Assembly (NCBI GenBank): GCA_037974965.1
Contig: JBBPFI010000015.1
Coordinates: 159,001-223,000 of the forward strand
Length of the DNA: 64,000 bases
From: Dacryopinax spathularia
Lineage: Eukaryota > Basidiomycota > Dacrymycetes > Dacrymycetales > Dacrymycetaceae
Reading direction: 5' to 3'
Shown: positions 12,379 through 20,178 of the stretch, one piece after another
How positions within the stretch are numbered: position 1 is the first letter of the stretch
Layout of the letters: every line of letters begins with the position of its first letter
Made by a program: the position numbers and the translations under genes
Notes under the pieces: model-generated
The model's database searches: none
What the model saw: the letters and a program-made list of their open reading frames with translations, nothing else
What the model was told of the DNA's origin: nothing

Positions 12379-12589
12379 ATAACTTACCTGAATTGCTCTC
12401 CGGAATACGTGTCTTAGTATGCAATCAAATGCATTGTTGTTGTCCCACGTGCCTGATCTTCCCATCCCTTCTCTCTTAGGGTCCGGACATCACTGTGCCA
12501 CGTACTCCTTCTCTGGAGGTCGACACCTCTACTACATTCTCCAGACATATCGCCCATCACCTGGAGCAGAGCTGATTCGTTTGCACGGC

Positions 12590-13885
12590 ATGGCTAGCCC
12601 TCCGGAGGATAGTGCAGCCCCTTCCGCATGGTGCGCCAGAAAAGCGAAATGGCAAGAGAACATGGTTCGACAGGACTCTGCTCATCAGCACGCTGTCCGG
12701 ATTGTTGCTGCTCTTGAGAAGAACATAGAGCTAGCCAGTGCCGCCTCCGGAGTCTCTGGCGATGCCCTCCGTGAGTATATCTTTGGCTTCCAGAATATAC
12801 CTCGCTTCCGGAGGAAAAGGGCACCCAATTTGAAGAACATTGCGGTGCACTTGACCAGCGTGGAATGGGAGAAAGCGGGTGAGTGGCCAGTCCAGAATTG
12901 TGGGCATACAGCTGATCTGTGCGACCAGGGCGCGAATTCGACCTACACCTGGCAAAGGTGGACTGGGAAGAGCGCCTACAGCAGCTCCGGACAGACGAGG
13001 CTGCAGCTGAGGCGGGACGGGCTGCCCTTCTGGCACATCGGGAGGCCGAGGAGCATCGTCCAAGAGTGTCCAGAAAGGCACGTGAAGCGGACCAGACTGC
13101 AACAACGCTGGCCCTCCAGAGAGAGGTGAGTGAGTGACTTACGTGTTGGGGACCATATTGATCTGGAAGTCAGGCACATGCTTTCAATGTCCGGACTAGG
13201 GGTCACATCTTTGGGTTCACAGTGAAGGGCGATGCTCTGGATTATGGGGCAGCGCAGTTCTTCGGCGACGAGGTGGGAGAGGCATTCATCCGCCAGGTCT
13301 TCGCCAAGTCCGGACACGAGCTGGCAAATGAATTCGAGGTCTTTGCTGTGCATGGGGCAAGAGGTAAGGCTGATTCTTGCTCCTTGACCTTTGTGCCTGA
13401 AGTCCAGAATAGGTGTGGCTGCTCGTTTGGTGGACCAGAAGGTGGAATTGAAAGCGAGCATCCGGAAGATACTGCTGAAGGAGCTTCGTGTGTACTTCCT
13501 GCAGAATGTCCGGACTGAACTGACTCGTGCTACAGGTACTGCTGCTGGTAATGAGAAAGCGGTCATGCATTATGCCAGATTCGGGAGAAATGTCGAGGAT
13601 GGGTACGGTGTAACTCTGGAGGGCTGGCCTGGAGGGGTGATTGTGAATCCATCGACCATGGGAATCACCGAGTTGAAGGTTTTGAAAAGTGCTTTATTAG
13701 AGGGTACCTGTCATTTCCGGACTATGTCCCCAGCAGACAGGCTCCGGAGACAGAGGGAGCGGGCTCAAGAAGCTGAAGAGAGTCGGTGCAAGCGGGCAAA
13801 GCAGAAAGGTGTCCGGACATTGTTGATTGCCTCTCATCCAGATGGGGGACAGGACACATCTCAGAGCTCGGAGGAAGTGCAGTAG
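12590..13885 (+). CDS. KDZ-element gene 3: coiled-coil protein with MHYARF...GWPGG C-terminus
   Basis: Four exons (12590-12878, 12929-13125, 13174-13363, 13413-13885) give 382 residues. The start is MASPPEDSAAPSAWC. Residues ~95-160 are Arg/Glu/Ala-rich and probably coiled-coil (LQQLRTDEAAAEAGRAALLA). A block follows with HGARGVAARLVDQKVELKAS. Near the C-terminus is a motif set I associate with accessory proteins linked to agaricomycete transposons: KAVMHYARFGRNVEDGYGV, then LEGWPGG and NPSTMGITELKVL, then a Cys-containing ALLEGTCHFR, and a basic tail (RRQRERAQEAEESRCKRAKQ). Function is not established. It lies downstream of gene 2 on the same strand and may be co-regulated. The basic tail is compatible with nucleic-acid binding. 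Each intron holds one TCTGGA or TCCAGA. Confidence 0.7.
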
Positions 13886-14081
13886 AGTGTTAGCCGGACA
13901 AAAACTTGGGGTTCGTAGTAGTCCAGACAGCGCCTGTTTATTGTCTTTATTATCTACATATGACTATGGTACTTCTTGCTTCCGGAAGGGCATGTGCGCA
14001 TGATTCATGTTCCCACGCAATCGTTCCCTTCCCACGCAATAGGTCCGGAGGCAGTGGTCGGCTGATAGGGTCTAGCACAGC

Positions 14082-14141
14082 CTGCTAAATGTGCAGGCTG
14101 GATGAGCGCTGGACAGGGTTTTCAGTCGCGGCATGCTCTAA
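14082..14141 (-). repeat. Right terminal inverted repeat of the KDZ element
   Basis: Read on the minus strand it begins TTAGAGCATGCCGCGACTGA, pairing with the left end. It overlaps most of the hairpin CAGCCTGC/GCAGGCTG (14078-14100). The bases outside (GTGGAGGA) do not repeat those outside the left end (GGCTCAGG), so no perfect target duplication is seen. Confidence 0.7.
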
Positions 14142-14460
14142 GTGGAGGAATCGGCGCACGTCTCTGCAGGCTCTAATTAGGGTCTCCTGCCAGCAGACAC
14201 AGGTGCTTTGGAGGTGACGCTGCGACTTCTGCCGACCCAAAACTCACCCGGAGACAAATATACGGATATTTCCTGTTTGGGCGATTACTTCGATCACTCG
14301 ATCACTGTGCTGCTCGATCGATCTTGTGTCCCCATACCTCACTCGCTGGTCGTTGCTTGCGTTATTTAACTCCAACCCGTTCGTATATGCGCCTAAGGCT
14401 GCTAACTTCACTCGTTACCCACTAGACAACCTAGACGACCTAGAAGGCTAGACGAACACG
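14142..14460 (+). promoter_or_regulatory. Right remnant of the TIM9/CAF16 intergenic region; CAF16 upstream sequence
   Basis: 319 bases from the right transposon end to the CAF16 start. It includes the 9-mer TATATGCGC at 14394-14402, about 60 bases before the ATG, repeated elsewhere in the window. The last 40 bases before the ATG contain ACTAGACAACCTAGACGACC, a short CTAGACRAC repeat. Confidence 0.5.
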
Positions 14461-15942
14461 ATGCATAGATTCTCCAGCACAGACCCCACTCCCTCCCAAC
14501 GCGCAGCCTCCGACCTCCTCCCAACCACTGACGACAAAAGCCTAGCAATAGAAGTGCACAACCTCACATTCTCATTCCCCCGTTCTCCGCCCGCTCTCGT
14601 CGACCTCACTCTCACCGTCGAGCGCGGGCAGAGGATCTTGCTTATTGGCGCTAATGGGGCGGGGAAGAGCACGCTTCTGCAGTTGCTTGCGGGGAAGAGG
14701 TTGACGGATAGGAGGATTGTCGTGTTGGGGAGGGATGTGTTTCATCAGTCTAGTCAGGTGCGTCCCCTGCTCCGTTGAAGACTACTCTTCCTCGGCACCT
14801 CTTTTCCCCCACTCCACTTCTCTCCTCTCCACTTACTCTCTCTTCACCTCGCCGCACCTCTGGCGTTTGACCACCCCTGTCGCCCGGATGTATGCGCAGA
14901 ACAGCCGCTAACAACCAGCAAACCAGGGCGTAACGTTCCTAGGCACAGAATGGGCCTCCAATCCCGTCGTCCGATCCGACATACTCGTCTCCGCCTTTCT
15001 GGACTCGGTAGGCGGGTGGAGACATAAGGAGCGCCGGGATCGGCTGTTGGATCTGTTGGATGTTGATTTGGATTGGTGCGTCCGCTGCTTTCTCCCTTTT
15101 GCTCGTTTCCTGGTCCCTACGCCCCTCTTCCTTTTGCCTTGCTTCCCCTTTCCTCTGCCTAGCACTCTGTCTCCTTCCTGTCGGCTTTGTTTTCCACTTG
15201 TGGGAAGTGAGGTCGAGCTCGTGCTGACCCCCTCTGGCAGGCACATGCACGCCATCTCCGATGGAGAACGCCGCCGCGTCCAGCTCTGTATGGGCCTAAT
15301 GGCCCCATGGGACGTATTGCTCCTGGACGAAGTGACGGTCGACCTGGACGTGCTTGTGAGGCATCATCTTTTGGGTTTTTTGAAGGAAGAGAGCGAGGTT
15401 CGGGGTGCTACTGTTTTATGTACGTCCATTCCCTTCTTCCTTCCTTCCCTTCTTGTATCCCGTGCTATCTCCGCTCGAGCTCTTGCCTCATTCGCATGAA
15501 GCTACACCTAGCGGAGGCCAAGAAGAGAGGAGAGCCAAGTATGTTGACGCCTTCGCACCAGACGCGACTCACATATTCGACGGCCTCCAATCGTTCCCCA
15601 CGCACATCGCCCACCTGCACCTCGGCACACTCACAACCCCCACTCCCATACCCTGGCCCATCCCCCCCTCTCACCCCGGTCTCCCGGCCTCTCTCCACTC
15701 TGCCCAAGCAGGGGAATATGGACTGTGGGACTTAGCGCTGGCTTGGTTGGAGGAGGATAGGGAGAGGAGGGCGAAAGAGGGGGTGAGGAGCCGGAGGGGG
15801 GCGAGGAGGGAAGTGGAGACTACTGATTCGGAGGTGTTTTATCGGAAGTGCGTTCAGCAGTTCTTGATCTTATTTGGTTCTTGTGCTGCTGCTGTGAGAA
15901 GGGGATGCTGATGGGGAGGATAGGTACGACTATTCGCACTGA
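14461..15942 (+). CDS. CAF16: Caf16-type ABC ATPase, CCR4-NOT associated
   Basis: Five exons (14461-14757, 14927-15075, 15241-15419, 15562-15847, 15924-15942) encode 309 residues with a single ABC nucleotide-binding domain and no membrane segments. Walker A is GANGAGKST (about residue 65). Exon 2 begins [20 protein letters not shown]. The ABC signature is the divergent [11 protein letters not shown] rather than LSGGQ. Walker B is [15 protein letters not shown], where the TVDLDV sequence is characteristic of Caf16 and its plant relatives. The His switch region reads [19 protein letters not shown]. Yeast Caf16 associates with the CCR4-NOT complex and the RNA polymerase II mediator. The protein is expected to be soluble in nucleus or cytosol. 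The last exon adds only YDYSH and is the least certain part. Confidence 0.9.
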
Positions 15943-15984
15943 AGGCAGAAGGGGCCATGGACCGTCAACCGGCAACTGGCTCGA

Positions 15985-16285
15985 GAATCGAGTGCTCAAC
16001 GCGTATCTGTAACTGGGTACTCAACGTGCTGGCAACGGGGTGCTCAACGTGCCCAGCAACAATCAGTGCTCAACGCATACCTCAACACAAGCAAGCACTC
16101 AACGCGCTTACATTGGGCCTCAACGCATACAAGTGCTCAACGCATCCAGCTGCTCAACGCATACCCGATAGCTCAATGCGTACGACCTCGCCGGAGCGCA
16201 TACATGCGTATTCAACAAGCGCAAGAAGGGTGCTCAACGCATACCATGTTCAACACATACCAGTGCTCAACGCACTCCTCCCAAC
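15985..16285. repeat. CTCAACG minisatellite
   Basis: At least 13 copies of a CTCAACG core, usually TGCTCAACGCATACC, spaced 12-27 bases apart (most 17-22). A few weaker copies (GCTCAACAG, CTCAACACC, CTCAACACT) continue at 16410-16455 at the 3' end of the neighbouring pseudogene. The irregular spacing suggests an old or unstable array. No protein meaning is apparent. Confidence 0.85.
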
Positions 16286-16429
16286 GACACGGCAGAGGTC
16301 AAAGACGGGAATTCTGATAGTATTCATCTGTTTTAGTTAAACGATCAATGAACCCAATCAACAAAATTATCACAGTAGCCATCCACTCCAGTCCACTCCC
16401 GGAGAAAACCAGTGAACCTGCTCAACAGC

Positions 16430-17368
16430 TCAACACCTCACAAGCTCAACACTCGTGATCTGCAATTCCCTGGAATTACAATCCATCGCTTCCGCAACTG
16501 CCTTCCGTTCCTCATGCTGCACACCAACACCTAAGCCGGGGGCACCGAAAATACCAGGGTAAGTTAGCTGACTCGCCCCCGCTGAGCCAGGAGCAGAAGC
16601 AGCAGCGGCAGCAGCAGCGATATCGTCTTGCTCCAGTTTTGGCACCGCAGCTGCCGCTGCTTTTCTCCGAGCTAGCATGGCCTCAGCGGCGAATACGTTC
16701 GGTCCCCATATAAAGATGTTGGCCGCTTTCCAGCTCGTACTGCACCCACAAAGTATCAGTACCACTGTCACCCCTACCCGGCACATACAGCGTGGCGTAG
16801 AAGTTGAAAGGGACTCACTTGACTTCGTTCCCCAATCCCCGCACACATCCACGCGTCTTTCCTTCCTTCGGGAAGACCGAGCTCCGCCGCTGCGGCGCTG
16901 ATTGGAGGAAAGTGAATTCCTACCTGTACCTCCTCTTTCCGGCCGGTAGGAGGCGTTGAATTCCAGGACGTAGTATTTCCGCAGTGGCTCAAGGCGCTCC
17001 TCTTTCGCGTGGGCTGTTCTTAGATCGAATGCCAGGCCGTAAGAGAAGGCGGAAGAGCTGTCGGTCGGCTCGGCCTTGATCGCTTTCTTCTGTTCTTCTG
17101 CTTCTGCTTCTTGTTTGAAGGGGTCAGAGTTCGCAGGCGCACGATCAACGACCATAAGCTCTTCTTCCTTCACCTTCATCCTTGTCCCGCTACTGAAACT
17201 TCCTCCATTCGAGCGAGCCGAGAAATCGGAAGACGCGCTACGTGTAGAATCCTGCTCCTCGATTGAGCAAGAAGGAGCACCGATCGTCTCAGCCCGGAAG
17301 AGCGGTTCTTCTCGCATTTCTTCGTCTGGGGGGCTCTCCGGCTTCCATCTCTGTGCGTTGGAGGTCAT
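16430..17368 (-). pseudogene. Truncated, frameshifted copy of the DEDD-exonuclease-like (Gfd2-like) gene
   Basis: The stretch beginning MTSNAQRWKPESPPDEEMRE with EEPLFRAETI matches the linker region (PDQEMREEPLFRAQT) of the complete gene at 24350-27380. Further homologous pieces follow: KYYVLEFNA (against RQFYILDTQ), SAAAAELGLPEGRKDAWMCAG (against the LQLAADLGLSQAQDVGICAG region), and in the last exon TSWKAANIFIWGPNVF plus YPGIFGAPGLGV. The N-terminal VFYALGAY block and the exonuclease-fold domain are absent. Between MCAG and the expected GNEV the frame changes because of a short extra insertion (ATTG), so the last exon is reached only by a different frame from the preceding block. This looks like a 5'-truncated inverted duplicate that is decaying. 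Expression as a shorter protein is not excluded; a longer open frame extends upstream to 17530. Confidence 0.65.
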
Positions 17369-18047
17369 ATGACTTCCAGGAAGAAAGAGACGAAGACGGT
17401 GGGGAGGCGTAGTTCGTTTGGTGAGCGGATCGGGGCGGGCCGGACCAAGCGGGTATGGAGCGCTGCGAGTTGACAGAGCTGTAGTAAAGAGAGAGGCCCG
17501 GGAGACGTACGCTCGATCCCTCTCGCTCAACTCTGCTCCAGTCTATGCCCTCCAAACCAAATTGAAGACACTCCCGGCTTCCCCAACTCCTCCGGAGAGG
17601 CTAAAGACAGCTCCAGGCGCGCATTCCTGCCAATCCAGCTCAGATCACGGCAAGACAGCGTGATTCGATGAGGACATCAATTGGCAAGATCAGCTAGTTG
17701 AGTCAAACACCATTAATATTCTTCCTGGCGGCGATATACCGTGACGACCGAACATACCTGTCGTCAAGACACCTGAAGAACAAAGACAAGGGACACAGAC
17801 AAACAAACAATGATCGAGCCGCGGGCATGTGAAACTAAGGCAGACACGTGACTTTTGATTAGCTTGATTGAAGGGTGATGTCATCGATCGAAGTGCTGAT
17901 CCCTTACGCCACACCGTCTATTCCTGGAACACCTCTCCCTCGTCACCAGCGCGGCTCCTCCTCCTCCTCAGCTAGGCCCGCACCATCCCTTCCCTGCCCT
18001 GCCAGCTACTACCTGAAGGTCCATCGACAGCCAGCGCCGGACTCAGT
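17369..18047. other. Intergenic gap, divergent region
   Basis: About 680 bases between the minus-strand pseudogene and the plus-strand C2-domain gene. No gene is supported. C/T-rich sequence precedes the 18048 start. Confidence 0.6.
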
Positions 18048-20178
18048 ATGACGGCCGACCATGATGCAGGAGGAAAGCGCTACGACGTCCTCATAACCCT
18101 CCACCGCGCAACCCACGTCCCGATAGGGGACATAAACGATCTCTCCTGCGACCCCTACCTCCTCTGCCACCTCACATCCCTCAGCAATCTGTCCCTCGAG
18201 CCACTCGAATTCCGCACTCCTACATGTCGAAGGACGTTAGAGCCGCACTGGGAAACCTCGTGGATCGTTGGCGGTGTGCCTGAGAGCGGAGTTGCGCTGG
18301 AGATGGATGTGAGGGACGAGGATCCTGGGGATGGGGACGACCTGATGGGTAAAGTGGGGTGTGATTTCCCCCTTCCCTCTCCTTCTTCCCCCGGCTCAGG
18401 CGCAGTACCTGGCTCCTCCTCCGGCTCCGGCTCTGCGGGGGAAGGCAGACTCCGCCCTGGGCTGGAAGCACGGGAATTGGAGTTGAAGATCTTTAAGAGG
18501 AAGGGGTCGGCGAGGAGTCATGCGGCGACGTATTTGGCGAGTGCGGTCTCGGGGAAGGTGTCGCGCCACGGGAGGGTGTGGGTGAGCTTTAAGGTGCTTG
18601 GGGAGAGTGCGAGGGAGGATACGGAGCTGGCGAAGGGGAGGATGTATACTCTTGGTCCTCGTGCGTCCGTTTCTCTCCGTGCTCCTCCCAATCCCAACTA
18701 TGAGGAGATAGAAAGGGGGGAGTGAAGTAGCTAATGGCTAACTGGGAGATGTAGACCACTGGAGCGAGCATTTCTCCCCTCTCCTCGGACACGTAACGCA
18801 CACCCACGCCGGCTCCTCCCCCCTCTCCCTCCCCTCCAGCACCACCTCCCCCTCCCAAACCCACAAAGCAGAACAACAAAAGACATACGACTTCAAAGCG
18901 AACCAACTGCAGCTCTCGGGCCCCCTCCCCCCCACGCTCAAATTCGAATATGTCGCCTACCGCCCGTTCATCGAGATCATGTTCTCGCGGAAGGGGTGGA
19001 GGGGGTGGGTCTTGAACCGCGCGCTGAGGAAACAGCATGCGGTGGTTTATTCGTGTGATCGGAGGACGAGATGGGGTGTTGTGGGCTTGGCGGGGTATGA
19101 AGGGCTGGAGGGAGGGGAGGGACAGGGGAAGGGGGAGGGGGAGGGGGGCGATGAACAGCCTGAACAAGCAGAACGACCTGTGAACGGGGACTCCAATCAC
19201 CCTCACCCTCCGCCGAACGGCCACCTTCCGAGCTGTGCCTCCCCGCAGCACGACGACGACAACCAGCAACAACCAGAACAACATCAACCCGCTCCCAAAC
19301 CCTCCCGGGCCGCCCAAGACCTAGCAACCCTCTTCCTCCGCCTCACATCCTACGGCCAATCCTCCCGGCTCTTCACGTACGTCCTGATGCCCTCGGGCCA
19401 ATGGAGGTTCACGGAGACGGGGAAGGAGTTTGCCGTCCAGTTTCTGAGCAAACATAGTATGCATAGTGGGGTCGGGAGGTGGGTCGCTTTTTCGGGGGAG
19501 TTTTTCGTGCGGTATATCGGCCCGTGCACGTCCTCCTCCTCTACCTGCTCGAAGGGTGCTGCTGCTGGAGAAGGACGAGAGCCCCCAATGCGCACGAGTG
19601 CGGCGACCCACACTGGACACGCAGCAGAAGACGGAAAGAAGAACGAAAGCACCGGCGACGAAGAGGAAGAGGAAGAGGAAGAAGAGCAGCCAATCGACAC
19701 CAACCCAGCGCACTACGAGCTGATAATAGACAACGACTCCGGCACTTACAGGCCTAACAAAGCCCAGCTTCCGGACTTGCAAAAGTTCTTGACACATCCT
19801 AGGAATCTGTGTGCGTTGGGGAGGGTTACGGTGAGGGATGGGTTTGATGAGGAGCTGAAGGGGTGGAAGGAGGTGTTGGAGCGGGAGAGGGAGGCGGGGA
19901 GGGGCAAGAAGGCTGGGAAGATCAAGGGCGCTGCGGAGAAGGGGAAGGAGGATGGGAAGGTAGAGGGGAAGAAGGGGAAGAAGGAGGATGGAAAGGGAGA
20001 AGGACAAGGAGAGGGCAATGGAGAAGGAGAAGGAGAAGAGGGGAGACCGATGATAATGCATCATGGAAGCTCGCTCAAGGGCCAAGTACAGGGCCGGATG
20101 ATGGACAGACTAGAGGAGAAGGCGGGTAATGCGGAGAAGGAGCTTGCGGGCGAGAAGGAGAAGGCGAAGGACAAGTAA
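18048..20178 (+). CDS. C2-domain protein with acidic/lysine-rich tail
   Basis: Two exons (18048-18660 and 18755-20178; donor GTGCGT, acceptor TAG) give 678 residues. Residues ~10-110 read as a C2 beta-sandwich: YDVLITLHRATHVPIGDIND, then LSCDPYLLCHL, EFRTPTCRRTLEPHWETSW, and LEMDVRDEDPGDGDDLMGK. The DEDPGDGDD acidic loop resembles the calcium-binding loops of C2 domains. A Gly/Ser linker follows. After the intron, residues ~205-290 contain HHWSEHFSPLLGHVTHTHAG and EYVAYRPFIEIMFSRKGW. The ordered region later includes RLFTYVLMPSGQWRFTETGK and HYELIIDNDSGTYRPNKAQL, a block I recognise as conserved in fungal C2-domain proteins of unknown function. The C-terminal ~100 residues are almost entirely Lys/Glu/Gly. 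Calcium-dependent membrane binding is likely; the specific process is unknown. An alternative donor four codons earlier is possible. Confidence 0.7.

Larger units (their letters stand above)
5690..14050. repeat. Dispersed TCCGGA hexamer array (with TCTGGA/TCCAGA decay forms)
   Basis: A hand count finds about 75 copies of the palindrome TCCGGA and about 60 copies of TCTGGA or TCCAGA between roughly 5690 and 14050, one site per ~60 bases. Random expectation for any one hexamer over this length is about two. Sites lie in exons in all three reading frames, in every intron modelled, and in the non-coding 9205-10101 and 13886-14050 stretches. Density falls to background outside; for example I saw only about two in 16-20 kb. 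TCTGGA and TCCAGA are exactly the products of C-to-T decay of the central CpG on either strand. Function unknown; a protein-binding or methylation-target role is inferred. Confidence 0.9.
5581..14141 (+). mobile_element. KDZ (Kyakuja-Dileera-Zisupton) family DNA transposon, apparently complete
   Basis: The element is 8.56 kb. It is bounded by imperfect inverted repeats that both begin TTAGAGCAT and share further blocks (CCGCG, AAAA, TCCAGCC, CATT(T)AGC) at matching offsets over about 57-60 bases. Inside are a spliced KDZ transposase gene (5778-9204), two further spliced genes (10102-12378 and 12590-13885) and non-coding stretches, all on the plus strand. It sits between the divergently transcribed TIM9 and CAF16 genes. 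No clear target-site duplication is visible in the 8-10 flanking bases, so the insertion may be old or the exact ends may be off by a few bases. The interior is saturated with the hexamer TCCGGA and its CpG-decay forms. The open transposase frame suggests fairly recent activity. Confidence 0.85.

Noticed and set aside
15985-16285. CRISPR-like array
   Set aside because: Spacing is irregular, units are short and diverged, and the context is nuclear fungal DNA; it is a minisatellite.
19321-20085. Long minus-strand frame antisense to the C2 gene
   Set aside because: Its apparent openness comes from the purine-rich GAG/AAG repeats on the plus strand read in reverse (Leu/Pro/Ser runs).
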